Origin: a virus
Virus record (IMG/VR): IMGVR_UViG_3300030329_000695
Location: 1 to 28,458 of that record
Reading direction: 5' to 3' (one strand)
Length of the DNA stretch: 28,458 nucleotides
Below, one piece after another: positions 12,021 to 21,741 of the stretch. The notes under the pieces are model-generated. The model had not been told where the DNA came from, did not search any database, and saw nothing but the letters and a program-made list of their open reading frames with translations. Positions within the stretch are counted from its first letter, which is position 1. Each line of letters starts with the position of its first letter. Made by a program: the position numbers and the translations under genes.

Positions 12021-14789
12021 ATGCCTAAACAACTTTTAAGCATACCGAGCTTTACGGCTGGGGAGCTTTCATCCTCTATGGAGGGTAGAACAGATTTTGC
12101 CAAATACTTTAATGGCGCAAGCAACATTGAAAATTTTGTTGTATTACCACATGGTCCAGTAACGAGACGACCAGGTACTTATTTTGTTTCTGAAGTTAAA
12201 ACATCTGCTAATTCAACAAGATTAATTCCATTTTCATTTTCAACTGAACAAACTTACGTTTTAGAATTTGGTAATCAATATATTCGTTTCTTTAAAGACA
12301 ACGGACAAATTACAGAAGGTAATAAAACTATTACTGCAATAACTTCTGCTAATCCAGCCGTGGTTACATCTAGCTCGCATGGTTATTCTAATGGAGATTT
12401 TGTAAATATTTCTGGCGTTGTAGGAATGACGGAAGTAAATGGTAAAACATTTAAAGTAGCTGACAAAACTACTAACACCTTTGAATTACAAGACGTTGAT
12501 GGTAATGATATTAATTCATCTGGCTACACATCTTATTCATCTGGTGGAGTTGCCAATAAAATTTATCAAATAACAACTGAATATACGACAGCTCAACTTT
12601 TCGATTTAAAATTCGCACAATCCGCAGACGTTATGTATATCTGCCACAACTCTCACGAAGTAATGAAACTTTCAAGAACGGGTCATACTTCCTGGACATT
12701 AACAGAAGTAGATTTTGGAACTAAGGGACCCTACATGGATGCCAATACTACGGCAACTACTTTAACTCCAGCATCATCAGGTACGGGAACGGGTGTTAAT
12801 ATTACAGCTAGTGCTATAGTTGGTATTAATGGTGGTACAGGATTTCAAACTACAGATGTTGGCAGAATAATAAAATTTAATGGTGGCGAAGCAAAGATAA
12901 CGGCTAGAACAAATACTACAGTTGTAGTCTGTACGATTACAGATGCTTTTACCAATACCGATGCCACAGCATCTTTTCAACTTGGTTCCTTTTCAGATAC
13001 CACGGGTCATCCAGCTTGCGTTTCTTTCTTTGAACAAAGATTAGTATTTGCTGCAACAACCGATCAACCCCAAACAATGTTTTTCTCAAAATCTGGAGAT
13101 TATGAGAATATGACATCTGGTACAGACGCTGACGATGCTATGGTTTATACTATTGCATCAAATCAAGTTAATGCGATTAAATCTTTAAAAGCAACAAGAA
13201 CTTTAATTTGTATGACAACCGGTGGCGAATATGCCGTTAGTTCTGGTTCTTCACAAGATGCTATTACTCCAACAAATATAAATATTAGAAAACAATCAAA
13301 CTATGGTTCAGCGGGAGTGGATGCTTTATCTATTGGTAACGCAACTATTTTCTTACAACGTGCTAAAAGGAAAGTGAGAGAGCTTGCTTATAACTTTGAT
13401 ACTGATGGTTATGTTGCACCAGACTTAACAATTTTGGCGGATCATATAACAGAAAGTGGCGTTGTGCAAATGGATTATCAACAAGAACCATATTCTGTTG
13501 TTTGGGGAGTTAGAACAGATGGAGTATTATCTGGTTTAACTTATAATAGATTAGAAAATGTTGTTGCCTGGCACAGACATATTATTGGTGGTAAATCAGA
13601 CACAACAAAAAACATTATTCATCAACAAATTTCTTTTACATCAAATACAACAATAGTTAATACAACTAACAACACCATAACTTTAACATCACACGGATTA
13701 TCTACTGGCGATCCAGTTTATTATTACGCAGCTAGTAATGCGATTGGTGGTTTAAATAATTCAACATTATATTTTGCTATCGCATCTGATAGTAATACAA
13801 TCAAATTAGCAACAACCGCATCTAACGCTACTGCGGGAACTGCCATATCTTTTACATCTGCTCCTAGTTCAGACACAACTCAATACATTTATCAAGGTGT
13901 TAATATTTCATCTAATTTTATTTATTCAGCTTCTCATGGTTTTACTACTGGGGATATTTTTTATTATGATAACACGGGAACTGCTATTGGTGGTTTGTCT
14001 GAAAATACAAAATACTACATTGAAAAAATAGACGACAATCAATTTAAACTTTATACAAATAAAACTTTATCTACTGTTGTTAGTTTAACTTCAGCTCATA
14101 CATCAGAGCAAACAGATAATATTTTAACTCATGCTAAAGTAGAAAGTGTTGCTGTTATTGATGGCGATGCAGATGAAGATCAAGTTTGGGTTATTGTTAA
14201 AAGATGGATTAATGGTGCTGTAAGAAGATATGTGGAATATTTTACACCATTTGATTTCAATGAAGATTTAACTGCATTTCATTATTTAGATAGTGGTTTA
14301 AGTTATACGGGAGATTTAACTTCAAGTCTTTCTGGTTTAGATCATTTAGAAGGAGAAGTAGTTGACATCATTGGCGAAGGTTCAGCACAAAACTCAAAAA
14401 CAGTTTCAAGTGGAGCCATTACAATAACCAATGCTACTGAACAAGCTAAAGTTGGATTGTTATATACATCTGATTTACAAACAATGAGATTAGACGAAGG
14501 TTATACAGAAACAACTCAAACTAAGACTAAAAGAATTTACGACTTATCAGTTAGATTTCAAAATACAGTTGGCGCAAGCGTTGGACCCAATGCTGCCAAT
14601 CTAACTTCTATAGATTTCAGATCTAGTGGATCTCCTATGGATTTACCCATTCCATTATTTACTGGAGATAAATCTGTTGAATTTGATACCGGATATGGAA
14701 CTGAAGGATTAGTTTATATCCAACAACCACAAGCATTACCTATGACGATCCTAGGAATATATCCAAGATTGGAGACAGAAAGTGTCTAA
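12021..14789 (+). CDS. Tail tubular protein B (nozzle), T7 gp12-like, with beta inserts
   Basis: The product has 922 residues against 794 in T7 gp12. Family motifs are F-T-A-G-E-L-S-S-S (11-19), G-P-V-T-R-R-P-G-T (45-53), F-F-E-Q-R-L-V-F (336-343), and late V-W-V-I-V-K-R-W-I-N-G-A-V-R-R-Y-V-E (722-739). Residues about 103-178 look like an inserted FCCH-like beta domain (S-H-G-Y-S-N-G-D-F...N-G-K-T-F-K-V). Residues about 545-615 and 625-693 are two further copies of a related module (H-G-x-S/T-T-G-D-x-x-Y-Y...A-I-G-G-L). The extra length is explained by these inserts. The protein forms the tail nozzle; inserts may contact receptors or the fibre. No Shine-Dalgarno is visible. Confidence 0.9.
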   Translation: MPKQLLSIPSFTAGELSSSMEGRTDFAKYFNGASNIENFVVLPHGPVTRRPGTYFVSEVKTSANSTRLIPFSFSTEQTYVLEFGNQYIRFFKDNGQITEGNKTITAITSANPAVVTSSSHGYSNGDFVNISGVVGMTEVNGKTFKVADKTTNTFELQDVDGNDINSSGYTSYSSGGVANKIYQITTEYTTAQLFDLKFAQSADVMYICHNSHEVMKLSRTGHTSWTLTEVDFGTKGPYMDANTTATTLTPASSGTGTGVNITASAIVGINGGTGFQTTDVGRIIKFNGGEAKITARTNTTVVVCTITDAFTNTDATASFQLGSFSDTTGHPACVSFFEQRLVFAATTDQPQTMFFSKSGDYENMTSGTDADDAMVYTIASNQVNAIKSLKATRTLICMTTGGEYAVSSGSSQDAITPTNINIRKQSNYGSAGVDALSIGNATIFLQRAKRKVRELAYNFDTDGYVAPDLTILADHITESGVVQMDYQQEPYSVVWGVRTDGVLSGLTYNRLENVVAWHRHIIGGKSDTTKNIIHQQISFTSNTTIVNTTNNTITLTSHGLSTGDPVYYYAASNAIGGLNNSTLYFAIASDSNTIKLATTASNATAGTAISFTSAPSSDTTQYIYQGVNISSNFIYSASHGFTTGDIFYYDNTGTAIGGLSENTKYYIEKIDDNQFKLYTNKTLSTVVSLTSAHTSEQTDNILTHAKVESVAVIDGDADEDQVWVIVKRWINGAVRRYVEYFTPFDFNEDLTAFHYLDSGLSYTGDLTSSLSGLDHLEGEVVDIIGEGSAQNSKTVSSGAITITNATEQAKVGLLYTSDLQTMRLDEGYTETTQTKTKRIYDLSVRFQNTVGASVGPNAANLTSIDFRSSGSPMDLPIPLFTGDKSVEFDTGYGTEGLVYIQQPQALPMTILGIYPRLETESV

Positions 14790-15234
14790 AGTTGAGATAA
14801 TTCCTTTTGAAAATGAACACGCACATTACATTTTAAGTCAACCCTTAAATAGTAAGTTTTTAGAATTAAGACCAGAACATAAAAAGTATGGTTATTTTTT
14901 AAAAGAAGTTGGGATGTCGTTCACGGGTATTGTCAATAACAAACCCATAGCGGCTGGAGGAGTGTTTCCACTCTGGGATGGCGTTGCCGAAGGGTGGGTC
15001 TTGGCAACAGAAGAAATAAATAACTATCCAATAACGTTTGCAAGAGTTATGAAGCAAAGAACTGACATGATGATAAAAAATAATTTAATTAAAAGATTAC
15101 AAACTAGCGTTAAAGCAGATTGCGATTTGGCAATCCGTTTTGCTAAGTGGTTAGGTTTAAAAGAAGAAGGTTTAATGAAAGGTTATGGTCCAGACGGATC
15201 GGACTTTTATAGATTTGCGAGGATTATAGTATGA
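14782..15234 (+). CDS. gp13-like internal virion/assembly protein with GNAT-type fold
   Basis: The product has 150 residues starting at GTG 14782 (GGAGA 6 nt upstream), overlapping tail tube B by 8 nt. Motifs are E-N-E-H-A-H-Y-I-L-S-Q-P at the start, then S-F-T-G-I-V-N-N-K-P-I-A-A-G-G-V-F-P-L-W-D-G-V-A-E-G-W-V-L, and F-A-K-W-L-G-L-K-E-E-G-L-M-K-G-Y-G-P-D-G-S-D-F-Y-R-F-A-R. This is the T7 gp13/DUF2833-type protein with an acetyltransferase-like layout, including the W-L-G-F-x-x-E-G-x-x-x-x-Y-G-x-D-G-x-D-Y pattern. Most of these are thought to help assemble the internal core; enzymatic activity is not shown. Confidence 0.8.
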   Translation: MSKVEIIPFENEHAHYILSQPLNSKFLELRPEHKKYGYFLKEVGMSFTGIVNNKPIAAGGVFPLWDGVAEGWVLATEEINNYPITFARVMKQRTDMMIKNNLIKRLQTSVKADCDLAIRFAKWLGLKEEGLMKGYGPDGSDFYRFARIIV

Positions 15235-15671
15235 GTTTTTTTGGTGCATTAATTGGTGGAAAAGCTGCTCAAGCAGCAGCAAATTATAATGCAGCTCTTA
15301 TGGAAAGAGATGCACAGATTAAAGAACAAGAAGCAAAAGCTGGTTATGCTGTTTATACCAAATTTGATTTACCAAGATTTAACGATAACGCAGAAAAATT
15401 AAGGGGTCAAATCGTTACAAATTATGCAACATCTGGCGTTGCTTATTCTGGTTCTGTTTTAGAAACTTTAATGGAGAATGAATTAAATTTAGAAAGAGAC
15501 AGAGACATGATGAAATATAATGCTGAAGTTGCTAGAGATCAAAAATACAACGAAGCAATTAATCAAAGAGCAGAAGCAAACATAGAAAGATACAGAGGTG
15601 CTGTTGCAAGAAAAGTATCTTACTACCAAGCTGGACAAAGTTTATTATCAACTGCTGGAATGTTCGTATAG
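15231..15671 (+). CDS. Internal virion protein, T7 gp14-like
   Basis: The product has 146 residues (T7 gp14 has 196). Start MSFFGALIGGKAAQAAANYN, a Gly/Ala-rich hydrophobic segment, then helical A-L-M-E-R-D-A-Q-I-K-E-Q-E-A, T-S-G-V-A-Y-S-G-S-V-L-E-T-L and a long amphipathic helix (E-L-N-L-E-R-D-R-D-M-M-K-Y-N-A-E-V-A). This layout is typical of the smallest ejection protein, which forms the outer-membrane pore during DNA delivery. It overlaps the previous gene by 4 nt. Confidence 0.75.
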   Translation: MSFFGALIGGKAAQAAANYNAALMERDAQIKEQEAKAGYAVYTKFDLPRFNDNAEKLRGQIVTNYATSGVAYSGSVLETLMENELNLERDRDMMKYNAEVARDQKYNEAINQRAEANIERYRGAVARKVSYYQAGQSLLSTAGMFV

Positions 15672-15678
15672 GAGAAAC

Positions 15679-17871
15679 ATGGCAATAAAAATATATCAAA
15701 CACAAATTAGACCAACAACTGAAGTTAAGGAAAGAGCATCAACTCCTGGTATGAAAATATCATTAGATACTGCTGCCGCTCCTGGCAGAGCTTTTGGTAA
15801 TATGATGGCTGCTGGCGAAAAACTTTATGTAAAATACGAACAACAAAAATCTGAAAATGAAGTTATTGAAGCTGGTAAAAATATAGATGAAAATATTATT
15901 TCAGATCATCCAACTGGAGGATCTTCTTATTCTAAAAAAGGATTAGGTACTACTGTTAATGAATTGTCTGAAAGTACAAAACCTGATGAAGCATTAACAT
16001 CATATAAATTAGCTTGGCAAGCAGAATACGATAGAATTTTACCAACTCTTAAAGGTAAATTTTCTAAACAATTATTTAAAAATTATATGAATAAAAGATT
16101 TATTAGTGAATCTGGTTCCATAAGAGATAAGACTTTTGTTAATTTTAGAAATGAATCAAGAGTTTTAAAAATAAATGAATTAGATAATATTACAAAAAGA
16201 TTATCAAATAATGAAAAAGGCACATTACCTCATAATCAAGCATTAATTGACTTTAATGCTTTTTTTTCATCACAAAGTAATTATGATTTATTTGGCGATA
16301 AATTTAAACAATTAGAATTTCAAACTTTAAATAATATTGATGTTTTAAAAATTCAAGCTGATTTAAGTAAAGATGCTAAAGCAACTTTAAAAAAATTTAA
16401 TGCTGGAGAATATAAAAATTTAGATACAGAAAATCATACAAGGTTAAAAAATAAAATTACTTTAGCTGCACAACAACAAGCTTTAGGAGAAATAGGTAGT
16501 GATGAAGAAAGAGCTAAATTAGGATTGGAAAGTAAAGTTGATTTATCAGAAAATTTAAAATTATTTGAGGGATATGAAACTTATAAAGATGTTAAATTAG
16601 CTGTTGATGTAAATAATTATGTTAGAGGAGCAGTATCACAAGTACATACCTCAAAACAATCTGATTTAGCACAAATTAAATTATACGAATTAAAGGGTAC
16701 TGGAGACGAAATTGCAGCAAAAAGAAAAGCTAATGTAGTTATACAAAATGCTATTTCAGAAAGAATAAAAGCAGTTAAAGAAAATGATATAGTTGGTTAT
16801 ATAAATAAGATTGATCCAGAATTAGCAGACTTAGATAATAGAATCCAAAATTCAAATGACGAAGAAACTATAAAATCTTTAATCAAAGAAAAAAAATTAT
16901 TATTAGATCAAAAATTTATTGAACTTGATATAGAAGAAAGCAAACAATTTTATTTAAGTAAATCAGAAGTTCAAGCAGCTGTCTTAACAATTACATCTCC
17001 AGACAAAATATGGCAAGAAAAGAAAGCAACCTTATTAAATTTTGGAGAATTGTATGGCAAGGAGAACTTACCTCAAATTATGAAACAAATGGCTGGAGAA
17101 AACTTACCAGAGCATTTTGTTATAGCAATGAGTACCAATAGTTCTGCTTTAAACCAGGATATTTTACAATCTCATGACATTAAAGATTTAGAAAAAAATG
17201 CTTTAAATGAAACATCTGCATCAAAAAAAGATATTACAAAAAGAATAGCAAACAATCTTGAAAAATGGGAAGAGGTTATTGAAAATCAAAATTTAGGAAC
17301 TGAGGATGCTATTAAATATAAAGCAATGGTAGAAAAAACTTTATATAGAGTAGCTCTTTTAAGAATAGATAATGATAAAAATAATGATTGGAATAAAGCA
17401 GTTGATAGTGCAACAGATCAATTTTTAAGTGATTATTCAATAGCTCCAGAAAAAACTTATTTTATTCCCCAAGATGTAAATGGAAAATTTGTTAATCAAG
17501 GAATTGTTCAAACAAAATCTGAAGCAATTAAATTAGATGTTGAAGAAGGAAGTTATTTAGATAATTTTATGGGAAAAGATGGTTATCAACATTATGCAAG
17601 TAATAGCGATATTGATGGAGTATCAAAAGAAGATATAGATATTAGAGTTAAAAGTGCAATTCAAAATAATAATATGTGGTTATTAAATGATACTTCTACT
17701 GGTTTAGTTTTACATTTTACTTGGTTTGATGGAACTAAAGTTCCAGTAGTAAATAGCTCTGGACAAAAAATTGAATTTAATTTTTTAGATACAGATTACA
17801 ATGCACCAGGTACAAAAACTCCTTTAACTGTCATTGAAACTTACGATGTATTTGAGGAGCCAAGCGCATAA
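15679..17871 (+). CDS. Internal virion protein, T7 gp15-like
   Basis: The product has 730 residues, matching T7 gp15 (747) in length and place. I use ATG 15679 with AGGAGA upstream; an in-frame start at 15598 lies inside the preceding gene. The N-terminus has R-P-T-T-E-V-K-E-R-A-S-T-P-G-M and a Gly/Ala stretch (A-A-A-P-G-R-A-F-G-N-M-M-A-A-G). The middle is long, helical and Lys/Glu/Asn-rich. No enzymatic motif is visible. It is probably part of the internal core that forms the DNA conduit. Assignment rests mainly on order, length and helical composition. Confidence 0.7.
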   Translation: MAIKIYQTQIRPTTEVKERASTPGMKISLDTAAAPGRAFGNMMAAGEKLYVKYEQQKSENEVIEAGKNIDENIISDHPTGGSSYSKKGLGTTVNELSESTKPDEALTSYKLAWQAEYDRILPTLKGKFSKQLFKNYMNKRFISESGSIRDKTFVNFRNESRVLKINELDNITKRLSNNEKGTLPHNQALIDFNAFFSSQSNYDLFGDKFKQLEFQTLNNIDVLKIQADLSKDAKATLKKFNAGEYKNLDTENHTRLKNKITLAAQQQALGEIGSDEERAKLGLESKVDLSENLKLFEGYETYKDVKLAVDVNNYVRGAVSQVHTSKQSDLAQIKLYELKGTGDEIAAKRKANVVIQNAISERIKAVKENDIVGYINKIDPELADLDNRIQNSNDEETIKSLIKEKKLLLDQKFIELDIEESKQFYLSKSEVQAAVLTITSPDKIWQEKKATLLNFGELYGKENLPQIMKQMAGENLPEHFVIAMSTNSSALNQDILQSHDIKDLEKNALNETSASKKDITKRIANNLEKWEEVIENQNLGTEDAIKYKAMVEKTLYRVALLRIDNDKNNDWNKAVDSATDQFLSDYSIAPEKTYFIPQDVNGKFVNQGIVQTKSEAIKLDVEEGSYLDNFMGKDGYQHYASNSDIDGVSKEDIDIRVKSAIQNNNMWLLNDTSTGLVLHFTWFDGTKVPVVNSSGQKIEFNFLDTDYNAPGTKTPLTVIETYDVFEEPSA

Positions 17872-19157
17872 TGATTAATGTTGGTTTCGGACAATTTGAA
17901 AAATCAAAAGAAGAGATAGGAGCTACATTTAATAATTTATCTGTAGGTTTTTTTGAGGCACAAAAATCAAATATAGTTAATACTTGGAATTACAATCCTA
18001 CTTATTCTTTATGGAGAAAAGGAGAAGAGTTATCAGCTTATAATCAAGATAACACTTTAGTTGATAGAAATGAATTAAACGAAAAATATGGAAAACTTGG
18101 TTTAAATTTTAAAGAAGATACTAGACAATCTGTTGTTGATTATTTAGTTAAAAGAAAAGAATTAGAAATAGAAAGAGCTAATAAAGTTGCTAGGGGACCA
18201 CAAAATTTGTGGGCTAAAGGTTCTTATTTTTTAACTTCTTTAGCAACAAGTTTTGCAGATCCCATTAACATTGGTGCATCTTTCGTTCCTGTAATCGGTC
18301 AAGGAAAATTTGCAGCTATGGTTGCAAAATCTGGAAAAAATATAGCAAGATTAAAAAAAGGTGCAGTAGAGGGTTTCGTTGGAAACTTAGCTGTTGAGCC
18401 AATAGTTTATGGAGTACATAGATCTCAACAATCCGATTACGATCAATACGATGCTTTTATAAATGTTGCAGCTGGTGGATTAATTGGTGCTAAATTTCAT
18501 TTTGCCTTTGGTAGATTAGGAGATTATATGGCAAAAGTACAAGGTAAGCCAAATATTTACCAAAGATTAGCTGCAATTTCTCCAGAGCATCAACAAGCTT
18601 TATTAAAATATACTGTTGGCAAACATATTAGAGGAGAAAAAGTAGATACTGGAGATTTAATTGTAAATAAATCAAGAACAGGAGATAAACAATTAAATCA
18701 ATTAGACGATCAAATTTCAGAATTTAAAACTTTATATGCAAATGCTATTAAAAAAGGAGATAGAAAATCTGCTAAAATTTATTTACAAAATTTAAGAAAT
18801 TTACAAAGAACAGAAAGACAAATATTTGAAGCTAAGAAAAAAGCAAACGATCAAGCATTAGAAAAAGAAAGAGCAAATTTAAAAGTTAGAGATGATACAA
18901 CAAACATAGCAAGGGAAGAGTTAAACCTTAAAGAAAAAAATACTACTGAACTTGAAGCAGAAGCAGAAAATTTAAATCAAAGACAAAAATTACATCAAAA
19001 ACAATTAGACGTTAAAGATGAAGATTTAGACGAAATAGATATTGGTTTAAAAAGTGATAGAGCGGAAATAGATAAAATAGATAATAACATTAAAAATAAA
19101 ACAACAATTAGAAACGCAATAAAAGCTGGAGCTAATTGTGTCAAAAGAGGAACTTAA
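17871..19157 (+). CDS. Internal virion protein, N-terminal gp16-like part
   Basis: The product has 428 residues. Residues 105-217 hold hydrophobic/amphipathic segments (L-A-T-S-F-A-D-P-I-N-I-G-A-S-F-V-P-V-I-G, then F-V-G-N-L-A-V-E-P-I-V-Y and I-N-V-A-A-G-G-L-I-G-A). The A-D-P-x-N-x-x-x-x-x-V-P element is common in the large ejection proteins of podoviruses. Residues about 275-420 are a strongly charged coiled coil. No transglycosylase motif is visible. With the next gene it adds to 1256 residues, near T7 gp16 (1318), so gp16 may be split in two. GAGGAG precedes the start, which shares a base with the previous stop. Confidence 0.7.
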   Translation: MINVGFGQFEKSKEEIGATFNNLSVGFFEAQKSNIVNTWNYNPTYSLWRKGEELSAYNQDNTLVDRNELNEKYGKLGLNFKEDTRQSVVDYLVKRKELEIERANKVARGPQNLWAKGSYFLTSLATSFADPINIGASFVPVIGQGKFAAMVAKSGKNIARLKKGAVEGFVGNLAVEPIVYGVHRSQQSDYDQYDAFINVAAGGLIGAKFHFAFGRLGDYMAKVQGKPNIYQRLAAISPEHQQALLKYTVGKHIRGEKVDTGDLIVNKSRTGDKQLNQLDDQISEFKTLYANAIKKGDRKSAKIYLQNLRNLQRTERQIFEAKKKANDQALEKERANLKVRDDTTNIAREELNLKEKNTTELEAEAENLNQRQKLHQKQLDVKDEDLDEIDIGLKSDRAEIDKIDNNIKNKTTIRNAIKAGANCVKRGT

Positions 19158-21643
19158 TGGCTAAAAAAAATCCTACAGTTAAAACAATAAGCAAATGTTT
19201 TAAAGAAGTTAAAAGATTAACTGGAGATTTATTACCAGATGAACAAATAAATAATATTCTTGATGAAGTTAAAATTAAAATTAACGAAAGAAAATTTCAA
19301 AGTTTAGAAGAGCAAACGGAAGATTTAATTGCCGATGGTGTAGCAAGTAAATTAGAATATGAACAAGCTCTTAAAAAAAGAAATTTAGCTGAAAATAATA
19401 TTAAAGCTTTAGAGATTGCAGAAAAAGTAATTGATGCAGTAGCATTATCAGAGGGAAAATTAACACCTAAAAAAGCATTAATGGGAATACTTGTTGGTAT
19501 TCAAGAATTTTCTACTTTAGCCAGAAATTCCATTGGTTCAAAACAAGATACTATCGAGGTAGTTGAATTAACAAGATTATATCAAGCCATAAAAGATTTA
19601 GGCGATAATGTGTGGGATGATTTTACCGATGGAATTTTTGATTTAGAGATAAAACAAGCAATGTTAGGAGAAACAGTTGTAAATGAAAATGCTTTAGTAA
19701 TTTCTAAAATTTTAAAAAAATTTCAAAATGATTGGCGAACAAGGTTAAATGATTTAGGAGCCAACATTGCAGAGCTTGACGATTGGATTACGAGACAATG
19801 GCATAATACAGAAAAAATGGCTAATGCAAGCAAACGTCTAAAAACTGTAGGGGAAAACAGAGTAGCTTGGAGAGAATATATTAAACCAAGATTAGATATT
19901 GAAAGAACTTTTCCCGATGTTGGAGATCCAGGAAAAGTAGATGAAATTTTAGATGGTATCTATAACAGTTTAATGGCTAACGATCATTTAAAACATGGAG
20001 GAACTAACAGTATTTATGGAACTAGAAATGTTGCAAATAGATTAAACGCATCAAGAGTTTTACATTTTAAAGATGCAACGGCTAGACACGAATACGATTT
20101 AGAATTTGGAGAACCATCATTAAAAGAAAGCGTAATGGCAGTTTTAAGTAATTCTGCAAGAAACATAGCTTTAATGCAAGAGCTTGGAACTAACCCACAA
20201 GCTACTTTTGAAAAAGCTTTAGCAATTTTAAGAAAAACATACAAAAATCAAGATCATAAAATAACTAAAGATTTAAATTTTCATATTTTTAAAAATGAAT
20301 TTTCAGAAATTGATGGTTCAATTAATGGTGTAGGAAATGCTGTTATGGCAAAAGTCGGTATGACAGTTAGAGCTATACAAACAATGGGTAAATTAGGTTT
20401 TGCGGCTCCAACATCTATAGCAGATTTGGGTCAGTATATGAGTACCTCTAATTTCCAAGGTAGAGGTTTTTTACATGGTTTATTTGAAGCAATGGGTGCT
20501 TTATTTAAAACACAAGATAAAGCTGCAATGGAATCTTTAGGAGTTATGAGTAATTCCATACACTCTTTTATGGGTAATAAATTTGGTTCAAGTAGCGATA
20601 CCTGGGGAGCGATGGGAAAACTACAAAATATGTTTTTTAAATACAATAGTTTGAACAGATGGATTTCAAGTTTAAAATCTGGAATGACGATTGGTTTAGC
20701 TCGTCATTATGGAATGTTAGCTGATACTAAATGGGGTAGTTTAAAAGTTAGAGAAAGAAATTTATTAAAACTTTATGGTTTTGATGAGGGTAAATGGGAT
20801 ATGTTGCGTTCCATTAAAACTTTAGATGTTGAAGATAGAAGATATATGACAGCTGAAATGGTTAATGAAATTTCAGATGAATCAATTATTAATTATACTG
20901 GAAAAAAATTAAGTCAAAGAGAAATTAGAAATTTTAAAAGAGATTTAGAAATGACTTGGCGTAATGTTTTAGTAGATCAAGCTATGCACGGAACACCAGA
21001 ACCAGATACAGCAGTTAGATCTATTATGAACCAAGGATTAAGAAAAGGAACTGGAATGGGAGAGGTAATAAGATTTATCGGTCAATTTAAAGCTTTTCCA
21101 GTTTCTATTTGGAAAAAGGTAGTGGGTAGAGAATTAAAATCTTATGGTCCCGATGATAGCGGTTTATCAAGATTTACTGGTCTAGGTGCTAATTTAATTT
21201 TAGCAACCATGTTTGGTTATATTGCAATGTCAGTTAAAGATATGCTTAAAGGAAGATCCCCAAGAGATCCATCAAATCCAGGCGTTGTTAAACAAGCTTT
21301 ATTGCAAGGTGGAGGTTTAGGTATTTATGGAGATTTTATTGTTGGAAATTTAAAAAATGAGTATGGCGGTGGAAAATGGGATAGTATTATGGGACCCACA
21401 GCTGGAGATATTTCTAAAATTATAGGAATTGTAGAAAATGTAAATAAACCACAAAAAGCTGGTAAGAAATTTTTGCAATTTGCCGAAGGAAATATACCTT
21501 TTTTAAATATGTATTATTCGAAAGCTGCCTACGACTACTTAATAGGTTACCAAATCAAAGAAATGCTAGATCCTGGTTTCTTTGAGAGAATGAGGGATAG
21601 ACATGAGGAACAACGGGGTCAAACTTATTATTTTAAACCATAA
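19157..21643 (+). CDS. Internal virion protein, C-terminal gp16-like part
   Basis: The product has 828 residues. I take ATG 19157 (AGAGGAA 5-6 nt upstream; TAATG overlap with the previous stop) rather than the TTG at 19136. The N-terminal third is helical. Residues about 400-520 (M-T-V-R-A-I-Q-T-M-G-K-L-G-F-A-A-P-T-S-I-A-D-L-G) and later R-F-I-G-Q-F-K-A-F-P-V-S-I-W-K-K-V, L-I-L-A-T-M-F-G-Y-I-A-M-S-V-K-D-M-L-K-G-R match the conserved C-terminal part of large podovirus ejection proteins. It likely forms the inner-membrane part of the conduit. It is followed by a 98-nt gap before the tail fibre. Confidence 0.75.
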   Translation: MAKKNPTVKTISKCFKEVKRLTGDLLPDEQINNILDEVKIKINERKFQSLEEQTEDLIADGVASKLEYEQALKKRNLAENNIKALEIAEKVIDAVALSEGKLTPKKALMGILVGIQEFSTLARNSIGSKQDTIEVVELTRLYQAIKDLGDNVWDDFTDGIFDLEIKQAMLGETVVNENALVISKILKKFQNDWRTRLNDLGANIAELDDWITRQWHNTEKMANASKRLKTVGENRVAWREYIKPRLDIERTFPDVGDPGKVDEILDGIYNSLMANDHLKHGGTNSIYGTRNVANRLNASRVLHFKDATARHEYDLEFGEPSLKESVMAVLSNSARNIALMQELGTNPQATFEKALAILRKTYKNQDHKITKDLNFHIFKNEFSEIDGSINGVGNAVMAKVGMTVRAIQTMGKLGFAAPTSIADLGQYMSTSNFQGRGFLHGLFEAMGALFKTQDKAAMESLGVMSNSIHSFMGNKFGSSSDTWGAMGKLQNMFFKYNSLNRWISSLKSGMTIGLARHYGMLADTKWGSLKVRERNLLKLYGFDEGKWDMLRSIKTLDVEDRRYMTAEMVNEISDESIINYTGKKLSQREIRNFKRDLEMTWRNVLVDQAMHGTPEPDTAVRSIMNQGLRKGTGMGEVIRFIGQFKAFPVSIWKKVVGRELKSYGPDDSGLSRFTGLGANLILATMFGYIAMSVKDMLKGRSPRDPSNPGVVKQALLQGGGLGIYGDFIVGNLKNEYGGGKWDSIMGPTAGDISKIIGIVENVNKPQKAGKKFLQFAEGNIPFLNMYYSKAAYDYLIGYQIKEMLDPGFFERMRDRHEEQRGQTYYFKP

Positions 21644-21649
21644 AAAAGG

Positions 21650-21720
21650 ATAGACAGTATAGACATTTTTAAATATAGAGAAACATATAGTAGGATTATA
21701 ACGCCTACAAAATACATTTC
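21650..21720 (+). promoter_or_regulatory. Tail-fibre leader: promoter-like sequence and stem-loop
   Basis: The gap 21644-21741 carries GACAGTATAGACA (21653-21665), which resembles the SP6-like core GACACTATAGAAG (first 11 bases differ at one position) and contains the direct repeat TAGACA-GTA-TAGACA. Downstream, GTAGG/CCTAC form a 5-bp stem enclosed by GAGAAA/TTTCTC. No Shine-Dalgarno precedes the fibre start at 21742. It may hold a phage late promoter and leader structure. Each element alone is weak. Confidence 0.35.
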
Positions 21721-21741
21721 TCACAACAACTTATAAAAATT

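Noticed and set aside
12777-12980. Minus-strand open frames (for example here, and near 64-258, 8967-9209, 20014-20646)
   Set aside because: All lie antisense to clear + strand genes, with no ribosome sites or recognisable domains; they are shadows of AT-rich coding sequence.
19136-19157. Programmed -1 frameshift fusing the 428- and 828-residue proteins
   Set aside because: The shared window (22 nt after the upstream stop in that frame) has only C-AAAA-G and no canonical slippery heptamer, while AGAGGAA plus TAATG explains separate initiation.
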